Source: JABAYQ01 sp049890095 (GTDB lineage: Bacteria; Bacteroidota; Bacteroidia; Flavobacteriales; UBA7312). Taken from it: a stretch of DNA of 64,000 nt. Position numbers and translations under genes: made by a program. The DNA is taken from assembly GCA_049890095.1 (NCBI GenBank), contig JBMHCD010000011.1, forward strand, positions 1 to 64,000, in the 5' to 3' direction. Below, in pieces: positions 46,401 through 54,198 of the stretch. The notes beneath the pieces are model-generated. The model did not search any database. It worked only from the letters and a program-made list of their open reading frames with translations, and had not been told where the DNA came from. Position 1 is the stretch's first letter; each line of letters starts with the position of its first letter.

Positions 46401-46555
46401 TGGTAATTGATTATAAAACTGGCTCTATTTCTTCAATAGAAAAGCATAAGGTTCAACTTTTTAATTATTCGAATGTTTTGGAGCAAATGGGATATTCGAA
46501 CATTAAACTTGTTTTGGTATATACTGAAGATAATCTGAATATTGTTGAACTATGA
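43406..46555 (+). CDS. AddA-type UvrD/RecB helicase-nuclease
   Basis: 1,049 residues. Superfamily 1 motifs in order: Walker A SSAGSGKTYT (12-21), ITFTNKAATEMKSR, IDEFQDTS (near 398), VGDAKQSIYRWRGGE (near 430), YNWRSS, MTVHKSKGLEFPIVFLPF (near 743) and LYVAMTRPKKQLYVF. The C-terminus holds a RecB-type PD-(D/E)XK nuclease (IPDRVIM, VVIDYKTGS, near 1012). With AddB it processes double-strand breaks and loads RecA. It overlaps addB by ATGA, so the subunits are translationally coupled. A weak -7 box (TATATTAG) lies 4 nt before the ATG. Confidence 0.93.
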   Translation: MNQASNFTIYRSSAGSGKTYTLVKEYIIIALNVESERFNPNYFKHILAITFTNKAATEMKSRVFDFLTDLKNGVGEQETESFFQHIIQETNLSSEEIKHRSSQILKAILHNYYNFSISTIDKFVYRLVRTFAFDLNLTQNFEVELETKNMIQQSVASLIEKIGRDKNISKALLEFSFSKMDDGSSYNIEKNLEDFSSFLFSEQSEKFLYKLSNVTINDCLSIRNDLRKDIHSFEERLESFSNKFLTFCKEKNLNAKSFYRGGFHNFFVNLKKLDLKKIFPSKQLVESMELQRWYSKTTDDSVKQIIDANTSLLNEMYNEVLLFLDTNFKDYIFNKSFIKNIYAIAVYNELYKELNSYKNDQNTRHISEFNSAISNVVRKEPIPFIYERLGEKYFHFLIDEFQDTSVKQWHNLIPLINNSLSLGKRNLIVGDAKQSIYRWRGGEVEQFVQLPSTIFQSHLLPNPEELTQSISRSSEEVFLQYNWRSSYEIVDFNNRFFDKLKKLISEDYKTIYKNHSQIPKGKKDGYIHIDFTSEDKNLNDSPKEIIIDKIFLRIQELISQNYEYRDIAILCRTKNDALLVAKKLSNTNIPIVSDEALLLINSSEVRFLIYFLQFLINKDDKIAKTGLVNFLCCQQNLSNVHQYYESVNNEKLFLDFLNQHSNKLNLLFLSKLSLYDIIEKLISIFDLDSNNIYLQFFLDAVLKFSFNKANDVSSFLDWWYENNYKESIVISDDSNAVNVMTVHKSKGLEFPIVFLPFNWKIAKQNSEIWVDTQNKSAIDVALLSNNNLLEHSDYSDVRKVESNQALLDDINVLYVAMTRPKKQLYVFLEESKGDMNNYNTLSKLFMYYFNDKEVNFPFSEGKNHQNTKPKKIIYDSSCYLDFDRSKDWRKVVRLKDSTKKIWDIDYDKMEWGTQLHNWLSKIKYLSDFDSVLESLKNDKYIGVDLKEKLKLQLIKIFKNDKIKSYFNKDWIVKTETEILLKEGEIYIPDRVIMKKNQIVVIDYKTGSISSIEKHKVQLFNYSNVLEQMGYSNIKLVLVYTEDNLNIVEL

Positions 46556-49326
46556 TTCCGTATTTATATACAATAGCTGAACGTTTGGTAAAAAAACATG
46601 GTCAGGAAATGGACAAGCTTACCATAGTTTTGCCCTCTAAAAGAGCAATAGTGTTTTTTAAACATTATCTCTCTGATTTAATAGAAAAACCTGCTTGGCT
46701 GCCTAAAATTTATTCCATAGAAGATTTTATTTGTGATTTGTCATCTTTGCAAATAGCAGACAATTTGACCCTTCAATTTATTCTGTATGAGGCATATTGT
46801 AAAAACCCAATAGGAGAAGCACCAGATTCTTTGGATGATTTCTTTAAATGGAGTCAAACTCTTCTCTATGATTTTAATGAAATTGATCGATATTTAGTTG
46901 ATGCTGATTCTTTGTTTTTAAATTTAAAAAATATAAAAACACTTGAGTCTTGGAATGTCGAAGAAGAAAATCTTTCAGACTTTCAATTACAGTATTTAAA
47001 TTTTTTCGAACATTTACATAAATGGTATAATACTTATCATAAATTATTAGTCGAAAAAGGGGTTTGCTATCAGGGATTAGCTTATAGAGAAGCAGTTAAA
47101 AATATAAATTTTACGTCCGAAAAGATATCTAAAGTATGGTTCGTAGGATTAAATGCACTAACAAAAGCAGAAAAAGTGATCGTTGATTATTTGCATTCAA
47201 ATTGTGGGGCAGAGTTATTTTTTGATGGTGATGTTCATTATGTTTCCGATCAAAAACATGAAGCAGGATATTTTATTAGACAACATATTGAAAAGTGGGG
47301 TGCGTTTGATTTAAATAACACTTTGTCCAAACCAAAAAATATTGAAGTCATTGCATGTGCTGGTAATGTATCTCAAGCAAAAGTAGCAGGAAATATTTTA
47401 GATAAATTAGAGGATGAAAATTTTAATCAAACAGCCTTAGTTTTAGCTGATGAGAAATTACTCTTTCCGGTTTTAAATAATTTATCTAGTTCTATAAAAT
47501 CGGTAAATATTACAATGGGTTCTCCTCTTAGTTCAACACCATTGTACAATTTTTTCAATACAATTTTCAATTTACATATTCGAAAACAAAAGCATAATAA
47601 GCATGAATTTTACTTTAAAGATTTGATCAAACTTTTTGATCATTCTTATTTTTCAATTTTGGTTAGTCATCACGATTTTAATCTTTTGAAAATAGAATTA
47701 AGAAAAAGAAATGCTGTATATATTTCTTATGAAGAGTTAAAAAACATTTTTGAAGATTTAAAATTAAAAAATTGGAAGTTTATTGAAATGATTTTTAGGG
47801 ATTGGTCAGATCCTGCTTTCATAATTAATTCATCAAAATTAATTTTGGAATCTCTAAAAGAGAAATTGCTCACAGATAAAGCATCTGTAGAGTCAGAAGT
47901 CTTGTTTTCTATATATCAATGTTTTCAGATTTTAGAACATTATATAAATGATGAGACCTTAAAATTAGAGCTAAAATTAAATACAATTTATTCTGTTTTC
48001 ACTCAATTAATTTCTAAAGAGTCAATACCATTTACGGGAGAGCCACTTGATGGTTTACAATTGATGGGAGTATTAGAAACACGAACTTTAGATTTTAAAA
48101 ACATAATTATTTTAAGTGTGAATGAAGATAAATTACCAATGGGAAAATCATCTAATTCATTTATTCCTTTTGACTTAAAAAGGCATTATAAAATGCCAAC
48201 ACATCAAGAAAGAGACGCTATATTTTCTTACCACTTTTATCGTTTGCTTCAACGAACAAAAAACGCATACTTGATATATAATACTCAGAGTGATCAATTT
48301 GGTTCTGGTGAAAAAAGTAGATTTATACTTCAGGTTGAAAATGAGCTTAAAAATTCTAAAATCAAATTATTTAACTTAGAATTACAAACTAATTCTTATA
48401 ATTCTAGTAGTATTGATATAAGTAAAACAGAAGACATCCAACAAAAGGTGTTGGAATGGTTATCCAAAGGAGTTTCACCTACAGCTTTAACAACATTTTT
48501 GGATTGTAAGCTTAAATTTTACTTTAATTATTTAGCTAAAATTAAAAAAGATAAAACAATTGAAGAATTCATTGAGTCTGATGTGTTTGGCTCTGTGATA
48601 CATAGTTCTTTAGAAAAAGCTATTCATCCATTTTTAAATAGAAATTTAAATCACGAAATTTTATCTAAAATTAAAAAATCTTCGATTGTAAATTGTAAAA
48701 ATTTACTAGAAAACAAATTTGGTGCTCGAATTAAATCGGGTAAAAATTATTTGATTTTACAAGTTGCAACTAAAATGATAAATCAATTTTTTGAGAATGA
48801 AAAGTTGTTTTGTGCAGATAATAGTAATATTTCATATAAGGTGTTAGAACAAGAAAATCGATATGATTACACATTTAATGTAATTGATAAAAAAGTAGTC
48901 TTGTCAGGAATTATTGATAGGGTAGATAAATTGGGTACCCAAATAAGATTAGTTGATTATAAAACAGGAAAAGTAATATCAAACGACTTAGTATTTGATA
49001 ATTATATTGATTTAATTAATAAGAGAAATAAAAGCAAAGCATTTCAGTTAATGATTTATTCCTTATTGTATTTTAAAAATAATTTTTCTTCAAACTTTGT
49101 TGCAGGAAATTTTTCATTCAGAAATTTAAATGAAGGCTTTTTATCTTTAAGATATAAAAAAGAAAAAGAACCGCTTGTAATTAGTTCTCAAGAATTAGAA
49201 GAATTTGAAAAAGAATTAATTGCTTTGGTAGAAGAAATCATTTCGGATAAATTAATTTTTTCTCAAACCGATGATTTAGAAGTATGTAAATGGTGTGATT
49301 TTAGATCAATCTGTGAGAGGGAATAA
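46552..49326 (+). CDS. AddB-type PD-(D/E)XK nuclease subunit
   Basis: 924 residues. The N-terminus is a degenerate helicase (LTIVLPSKRAIVFFKHYLSD). The C-terminal nuclease has VIHSSLEKAI, LSGIIDRVDKLG and RLVDYKTGKV (near 801). Four cysteines fit the AddB iron-sulfur staple: one in TTFLDCKLKFYF (near 650) plus Cys912, Cys915 and Cys921 in CKWCDFRSIC. It partners with the preceding AddA. The stop lies inside the U-tract of the hairpin that terminates tRNA-Glu on the other strand. Confidence 0.9.
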   Translation: MIPYLYTIAERLVKKHGQEMDKLTIVLPSKRAIVFFKHYLSDLIEKPAWLPKIYSIEDFICDLSSLQIADNLTLQFILYEAYCKNPIGEAPDSLDDFFKWSQTLLYDFNEIDRYLVDADSLFLNLKNIKTLESWNVEEENLSDFQLQYLNFFEHLHKWYNTYHKLLVEKGVCYQGLAYREAVKNINFTSEKISKVWFVGLNALTKAEKVIVDYLHSNCGAELFFDGDVHYVSDQKHEAGYFIRQHIEKWGAFDLNNTLSKPKNIEVIACAGNVSQAKVAGNILDKLEDENFNQTALVLADEKLLFPVLNNLSSSIKSVNITMGSPLSSTPLYNFFNTIFNLHIRKQKHNKHEFYFKDLIKLFDHSYFSILVSHHDFNLLKIELRKRNAVYISYEELKNIFEDLKLKNWKFIEMIFRDWSDPAFIINSSKLILESLKEKLLTDKASVESEVLFSIYQCFQILEHYINDETLKLELKLNTIYSVFTQLISKESIPFTGEPLDGLQLMGVLETRTLDFKNIIILSVNEDKLPMGKSSNSFIPFDLKRHYKMPTHQERDAIFSYHFYRLLQRTKNAYLIYNTQSDQFGSGEKSRFILQVENELKNSKIKLFNLELQTNSYNSSSIDISKTEDIQQKVLEWLSKGVSPTALTTFLDCKLKFYFNYLAKIKKDKTIEEFIESDVFGSVIHSSLEKAIHPFLNRNLNHEILSKIKKSSIVNCKNLLENKFGARIKSGKNYLILQVATKMINQFFENEKLFCADNSNISYKVLEQENRYDYTFNVIDKKVVLSGIIDRVDKLGTQIRLVDYKTGKVISNDLVFDNYIDLINKRNKSKAFQLMIYSLLYFKNNFSSNFVAGNFSFRNLNEGFLSLRYKKEKEPLVISSQELEEFEKELIALVEEIISDKLIFSQTDDLEVCKWCDFRSICERE

Positions 49327-49352
49327 AAAAACCTCACTTGTTTGTGAGGTTT
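49325..49352 (-). terminator. Terminator downstream of tRNA-Glu, shared with the addB end
   Basis: Stem AACCTCAC (49330-49337) pairs with GTGAGGTT (49344-49351) around a 6-nt loop. On the minus strand it is followed by seven T, so it terminates the tRNA transcript. On the plus strand only TTT follows, so it would act weakly for addAB. Confidence 0.85.
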
Positions 49353-49358
49353 AGTGTG

Positions 49359-49430
49359 TAGCCCATAGGAGAATCGAACTCCTGTTTCCAGGATGAAAAC
49401 CTGGCGTCCTAACCACTAGACGAATGGGCC
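49359..49430 (-). tRNA. tRNA-Glu (UUC)
   Basis: 72 nt. Acceptor stem GGCCCAU/AUGGGCU with a G1-U72 wobble; D-arm with GUGGUUAGGAC; anticodon stem CCAGG/CCUGG around the loop UUUUCAU with anticodon UUC; T-arm AGGAGUUCGAUUCUCCU. CCA is not encoded. Confidence 0.97.
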
Positions 49431-49447
49431 ATTAAATTTTAGCGTTG

Positions 49448-49477
49448 CAAATATAATATCTTTTCTAATTTTTCAAA
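49448..49477 (-). promoter_or_regulatory. Promoter of tRNA-Glu (TTTG-N18-TATATTTG)
   Basis: On the minus strand, TTTG at 49477-49474, an 18-nt spacer and TATATTTG at 49455-49448 fully match the Bacteroidota consensus. The mature tRNA begins 17 nt downstream of the -7 box. Confidence 0.8.
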
Positions 49478-49507
49478 GTTCTTGACACAAAAAAATAATT
49501 TCTTTTT

Positions 49508-50161
49508 TTAAAATTTAAAGCCTAATTTTTTTGCAGTCTTTAGTTTCGATTCATTATTTATTCTGATGATATCATTTACACTAGCAACTTGAATTTCTTC
49601 TATTTTAGGAGATAATAACTCAAAGTCTATAGAATACAGAATTAATTGTTTTAAAATTTGATTAAAAAATTGAGAATTAATTGAGTTTTCTCCAAACTTA
49701 TCAATTGGAGAGACAGAAATATTTCCGTCAGTAAAGAAATTTTTGTTTTTATTTATGAAAATTCTACCAATCAAAAAACCTAAATCATTTAATCGATTGT
49801 ACTTAAAGCTATCATTTAAAAAATTATAAACATTGATAACCCCACAATATGCATCAAGATGATTTTTTTGAATATTAGGAATTTTCCATATCAAATGATC
49901 TTTATCAAAAGTAAAAGTATTTGTGTGCATATGGAAAATTAGTACGTCTGCAGAAAATTGAAGTTTAAACTCAAATTCATTAGTTTCCTTAAAGTTTACT
50001 ATTACATTGTTTTTACTCAATGAATCATCTTGATTGAGTTCGTTTACTAGCTTTTTAGTACATTTCTTAAATTCTTTAAATACTTCTTTGCTAGTATTAA
50101 AAACCTTTTGTTTTGTTATAGATTTTAACTTTAACTTTTCTAAAATTTCTTGATTACTCAT
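49508..50161 (-). CDS. Conserved-looking hypothetical protein linked to proS
   Basis: 217 residues, soluble, no signal peptide or membrane segment. N-terminal ~45 residues are charged and helical (LKSITKQKVFNTSKEVFKEF). The central part looks like a mixed alpha/beta domain (FKLQFSADVLIFHMHTNTFTF, HLDAYCGVINVYNFLNDSFKYNRLNDLGFLIGRIF). I do not recognise a family. Its ATG directly follows the proS stop (TAA then ATG), so it is co-translated with prolyl-tRNA synthetase, and a role near translation is possible but not shown. Confidence 0.75.
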   Translation of the reverse strand: MSNQEILEKLKLKSITKQKVFNTSKEVFKEFKKCTKKLVNELNQDDSLSKNNVIVNFKETNEFEFKLQFSADVLIFHMHTNTFTFDKDHLIWKIPNIQKNHLDAYCGVINVYNFLNDSFKYNRLNDLGFLIGRIFINKNKNFFTDGNISVSPIDKFGENSINSQFFNQILKQLILYSIDFELLSPKIEEIQVASVNDIIRINNESKLKTAKKLGFKF

Positions 50162-51637
50162 TTAGTAGGATTTAGCAAAAATTACTTTTTGTGAAGACTT
50201 TTTTCCGCTATAAATACAGGTGCCTTCACTTTCTTCATTTACTAAAGGAATACATCGTATAGTAGCTTTAGTTTCCTCTTTGATTTTTTGTTCAGTTTCC
50301 GAAGATCCGTCCCAATGAGCAACTACAAAGCCAGAATCATGTTTAATTAATTGTTTAAAATGTTCCCAATCTATTGCTTCATGGGTGTTGTTTTTTCTAA
50401 ACTGTTTGGCTTTATTTAACAGATTTTCCTGTATTTCTGTTAGTAATTTTTTTATGGTGTTGTTTACATCAGAACAGTCAATTGTTTCTTTTGTAAGAAG
50501 GTCTCTTCTTGCAATTTCCAATGTATTATTTTCTAAGTCTCTTGGACCTATAGCAATTCTAATGGGTACACCTTTAAACTCATATTCAGCAAATTTAAAG
50601 CCAGGTTTGTGAGTATCTCTATTATCAAATTTTACACTTATTCCATCATTTTCTAACTGCAATTTGATTTCTTTTGCTTTTTTGCTAATATTTTCTAGTT
50701 GTTCTTTACCTTTATAAATAGGAACTATGACTACTTGAAAAGGAGCTAACTTAGGTGGTAATACTAACCCTTTATCATCCGAATGTGTCATAATAAGAGC
50801 ACCCATGAGTCTAGTAGAAACACCCCATGATGTAGCCCAAACGTGTTCCTGTTTACCTTCTTTAGTTGTAAATTTCACATCAAAAGCTTTAGCAAAGTTT
50901 TGTCCTAAAAAATGAGATGTACCTGCTTGTAAAGCTTTACCATCTTGCATTAGGGCTTCAATACAATAAGTTTCTTCTGCTCCAGCAAATCGTTCGTTTG
51001 CAGTTTTAAGTCCCTTTATAACAGGCATAGCCATAAATTCTTCAGCAAACTCAGAATAAACATTAATCATTTGTTCAGTTTCTTCAATTGCTTCTTGTTT
51101 TGTTGCATGCGCTGTATGACCTTCTTGCCATAAAAACTCTGCTGTTCTCAAAAACAATCTAGTTCTCATTTCCCATCTAACTACATTTGCCCATTGATTA
51201 ACTAATATTGGAAGATCTCTGTAAGATTGAATCCATCCCTTGTATGTATCCCAAATAATAGTTTCAGAAGTAGGTCTAACAATTAATTCTTCTTCTAATT
51301 TTGCTTCAGGGTCTACTACAACACTTTTTCCGTCTTCACTATTTTTGAGCCTGTAGTGAGTAACAACTGCACACTCTTTTGCAAAACCCTCTACATGTTG
51401 AGCCTCTTTACTTAAGTATGATTTTGGAATGAAAAGAGGGAAGTAGGCGTTTGAATGCCCCGTTTCTTTAAACATTTTGTCAAGTTGTTGTTGCATTTTT
51501 TCCCAAATAGCGAAGCCATAAGGTTTTATAACCATACATCCTCTAACTCCAGAATTTTCTGCCAGATCAGCTTTGGTTACTATATCATTATACCACTTTG
51601 AATAATCTTCCTCTCTACTTGTAAAATCTTTAGCCAT
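50162..51637 (-). CDS. proS: Prolyl-tRNA synthetase (eukaryote/archaeal-like short form)
   Basis: 491 residues. It lacks the bacterial-type editing insert, so it is the archaeal/eukaryotic-like ProS commonly found in Bacteroidota. Class II motifs: SNAYFPLFIPKSYL (motif 1 region), RPTSETIIW, RTRLFLRTAEFLWQEGHTAH (motif 2), and TSWGVSTRLMGALIMTHSDD with the following GLVLPP (motif 3 region). The anticodon-binding domain follows (PFQVVIVPIYKGKEQ) and a short C-terminal zinc-like domain ends the protein. A -7 box TAATTTTG lies about 55 nt upstream. Confidence 0.97.
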   Translation of the reverse strand: MAKDFTSREEDYSKWYNDIVTKADLAENSGVRGCMVIKPYGFAIWEKMQQQLDKMFKETGHSNAYFPLFIPKSYLSKEAQHVEGFAKECAVVTHYRLKNSEDGKSVVVDPEAKLEEELIVRPTSETIIWDTYKGWIQSYRDLPILVNQWANVVRWEMRTRLFLRTAEFLWQEGHTAHATKQEAIEETEQMINVYSEFAEEFMAMPVIKGLKTANERFAGAEETYCIEALMQDGKALQAGTSHFLGQNFAKAFDVKFTTKEGKQEHVWATSWGVSTRLMGALIMTHSDDKGLVLPPKLAPFQVVIVPIYKGKEQLENISKKAKEIKLQLENDGISVKFDNRDTHKPGFKFAEYEFKGVPIRIAIGPRDLENNTLEIARRDLLTKETIDCSDVNNTIKKLLTEIQENLLNKAKQFRKNNTHEAIDWEHFKQLIKHDSGFVVAHWDGSSETEQKIKEETKATIRCIPLVNEESEGTCIYSGKKSSQKVIFAKSY

Positions 51638-51692
51638 AGCTTACTTTTTTTGTCCTTTTTTTGTAATTTAGTGTAATATTTTACGTTATAAA

Positions 51693-51720
51693 CAAAATTA
51701 ATCTTTTTAGAATATCCAAA
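51693..51720 (-). promoter_or_regulatory. Candidate proS promoter
   Basis: Minus-strand -7 TAATTTTG (51700-51693) with TTTG 16 nt upstream (51720-51717). The spacer is 2-3 nt shorter than in the best promoters here. Leader about 50 nt. Confidence 0.5.
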
Positions 51721-51757
51721 AAGGAAAATTTAATTCATTTTTTTAATTTTATTCATC

Positions 51758-52708
51758 ATGAAATACACACTAATTATTTTAACTTTTTTCTTAGGTTCAT
51801 GTATTACTATAAACACCACTTCGACGGGTTTTAAAGATGAGATTTATTATAGTGCTGAAGACTATGTCGCCAATGAGAATGAGGAGACTGTTATTCAAAA
51901 TGAATCATCAAGCTCCGATTTAGAGGCAGAAATTGATTCAGAATCTGATGAATATCAGTTTGATGATTATTATGATTACGGATATGCGTCAAGAATAAGA
52001 AGATTTCATAGTCCTTTTATTGGTTTTGGTTATTATAACAATTACTATACCAATTCTTACTGGTATAATTATAACCCATACGATTATGGTGTGAGTATTT
52101 ACTATGGATATAATTTTTGGTCACCAGCTTATTATGACCCTTTTTATCACCATCCATTTGGTTTTTATCATGGGTTTTATCCTCATTATCATGCTTATCA
52201 TAATCATTATGGACATCATTTTGCAGGAGGTTGGTCATATCCTACATACTATAATTCGTACGATAATAACAGCGTTTATTATGGTCCAAGAGAAAATTTT
52301 ATTTTACAAAAAACGCCAGAGAGTTTTGCAAACAGATATGCAACTGAGAAAACTAACCTTCCTATATTAAATGTTTCTAAACCCCTTAACAATAAGGGAA
52401 ATAAACCAACAACAATTTCGAGTTTTTCGAACAGAAAGCCGGTAAATTTTAACCAAACAAATATTAAGAATAATAATAACAAACCTTCTAAAAATAATTT
52501 TAATGAATTTATAAATTCTGGTTATAAACGTCCTTCAAATGGTGAGATTTCTAGACCTATAAATGCTACAAAGCCTGTAAGGGAGGCAAAACCACAGAGA
52601 GTTAATAATTCTTCAAATAATTTTAGTAGACCAATTAGAAAACCGAGTTTTAAAACAAACTCTTCACCATCTAGATCTAGACCATCTAATTCCAGAAGAC
52701 CAAGATAA
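51758..52708 (+). CDS. Lipoprotein with acidic, Tyr/His-rich and basic blocks, unknown function
   Basis: 316 residues. Lipobox LGSC (Cys15). The mature chain has three blocks of sharply different composition: an acidic Glu/Ser/Asp segment (about 25-68), an aromatic Tyr/Asn/His/Phe/Gly segment (about 68-178; many HxxH-like spacings such as YHHPFGFYHGF and HAYHNHYGHH), and a basic Asn/Ser/Pro/Arg tail (about 200-316, ending in SRSRPSNSRRPR). The histidines could bind metal. The composition suggests a largely disordered or adhesive surface protein. It starts 2 nt before the FadL-like gene's ATG, so the two form an operon. Confidence 0.7.
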   Translation: MKYTLIILTFFLGSCITINTTSTGFKDEIYYSAEDYVANENEETVIQNESSSSDLEAEIDSESDEYQFDDYYDYGYASRIRRFHSPFIGFGYYNNYYTNSYWYNYNPYDYGVSIYYGYNFWSPAYYDPFYHHPFGFYHGFYPHYHAYHNHYGHHFAGGWSYPTYYNSYDNNSVYYGPRENFILQKTPESFANRYATEKTNLPILNVSKPLNNKGNKPTTISSFSNRKPVNFNQTNIKNNNNKPSKNNFNEFINSGYKRPSNGEISRPINATKPVREAKPQRVNNSSNNFSRPIRKPSFKTNSSPSRSRPSNSRRPR

Positions 52709-52710
52709 TT

Positions 52711-54198
52711 ATGAAAAACAAAATATTATATACGCTGATAATACTAAGTAGTCAATTATATGCTCAAACTTATTTAGATGCTCAACAATTTTCTGATGTT
52801 CAAATTGCAGGTACCGCAAGAACAGCATCTATGGCGGGTGCATTTGGAGCACTAGGAGCAGATATTTCAAGCCTAAGCACTAATCCTGCTGGCATAGGTT
52901 TGTATCAATCGATGGATTTTTCGTTTACCTTAGACATAGGTGTAAAAGAAAATACTTCTTATTATAATGGATTTAAAACTTTTAACAACACTGGTGACTT
53001 TAATTTAAATTCTATAGGAATTGTTTTTCCTGTTAAAACTTCTAAAAATGACGATTGGAAACGTTCTAATTTTGGATTAGCATATAATAACTCTAAGCAC
53101 TTTAAATCCAATACATTGATTTATGGATATGATGAAGGTTCTATTGTAGATGTTTTCTATGATCAGGCAATTGGTAAACCTCTAAATGAGTTAAATAGTT
53201 TTTTTGAACTTTCAGCATTTGATACTTATTTAATCGATTTAGATGTAGATACATCAGGAAACTTTATCGATAATGGAGAATATTTCAGGATAGTAGATAG
53301 TGGTCAGAATCAGTACAAGCAAATTGTTACAGATGGACAAATAGGAGAGATGGTACTCAGCTATGGGGCATCATATAAAGAAAAATTATATTTGGGTTCT
53401 TCTTTGTCAATAACTACTCTCGAATATATTAAGAGTTCAAGATATGCTGAATATAATTTTGATGATACTCTTTCAACCGTACAGACATTAGATTTTTATG
53501 AGTATCAATATACATCTGGAGCTGGACTTGGACTAAAGCTTGGGGCAATTTATAAAGCAAATGATAACTTAAGATTAGGTTTGGCATATCATACACCAAC
53601 TATAATTTCTTTGTCCGATGAATATGAAAATGTTCTTGATGTTAACCATTCTTTTAATGATTCAGCTTATACTTATTCTAAATCTTCACCATATGGTATA
53701 TATGATTATAGAGTAACAACCCCTTCAAAGATTTTGCTTAGTGGAGCAATTGTCCTAAATAAAAACTTCATAATTAGTACTGATTTTGAGCTTGTCGATT
53801 ATTCACAAATGAGAATTGACGGTCAAAAAAATGATAATGATTATTTTGATGATCAAAATAGAATAATTCAAAATCGATACAGTGAAGTTTCTAACTTTAA
53901 ATTAGGTGCCGAATTAAACTTATCTTCAATATTATTAAGAGGTGGTTATGCTACATTTGGCAATCCTCTTTCTGGAGATATTACTTCGGACAACCCTCTT
54001 GCTGATGTTTATAGCAATGAAAAAGAAATGTACTCCTTTGGTATTGGAAGAAGAAATAAGTTTAATTATATAGATTTAGCTTTTGTTTTTTCAGAAGTTT
54101 CTAGAACGACATGGCTGTATAATGCTAATTATAATTCCCCAACAAAAGTTGTTGACACAAACTTTGGCTTAATTCTGACTATGGGTTGGAAACTTTAA
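52711..54198 (+). CDS. OmpP1/FadL/TodX-family outer-membrane transporter
   Basis: 495 residues. Signal peptide about 1-18 (ILSSQLYA/Q). The N-terminal signature GTARTASMAGAFGALGADISSLSTNPAGIG is the hatch region of FadL-type barrels (QYD-NPAG motif). The rest is a long beta-barrel ending in GLILTMGWKL. It should allow hydrophobic molecules through the outer membrane; the ligand is unknown. It follows the Tyr/His-rich lipoprotein gene with a 2-nt gap, and its stop overlaps the stop of the convergent TPR gene (TTAA). Confidence 0.9.
   Translation: MKNKILYTLIILSSQLYAQTYLDAQQFSDVQIAGTARTASMAGAFGALGADISSLSTNPAGIGLYQSMDFSFTLDIGVKENTSYYNGFKTFNNTGDFNLNSIGIVFPVKTSKNDDWKRSNFGLAYNNSKHFKSNTLIYGYDEGSIVDVFYDQAIGKPLNELNSFFELSAFDTYLIDLDVDTSGNFIDNGEYFRIVDSGQNQYKQIVTDGQIGEMVLSYGASYKEKLYLGSSLSITTLEYIKSSRYAEYNFDDTLSTVQTLDFYEYQYTSGAGLGLKLGAIYKANDNLRLGLAYHTPTIISLSDEYENVLDVNHSFNDSAYTYSKSSPYGIYDYRVTTPSKILLSGAIVLNKNFIISTDFELVDYSQMRIDGQKNDNDYFDDQNRIIQNRYSEVSNFKLGAELNLSSILLRGGYATFGNPLSGDITSDNPLADVYSNEKEMYSFGIGRRNKFNYIDLAFVFSEVSRTTWLYNANYNSPTKVVDTNFGLILTMGWKL

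Noticed and set aside
49478..49500. TTGACA-like sequence near 49480 as a sigma-70 -35 box
   Set aside because: Bacteroidota sigma does not use TTGACA, and a full TTTG/TAnnTTTG promoter for the tRNA sits beside it on the other strand.
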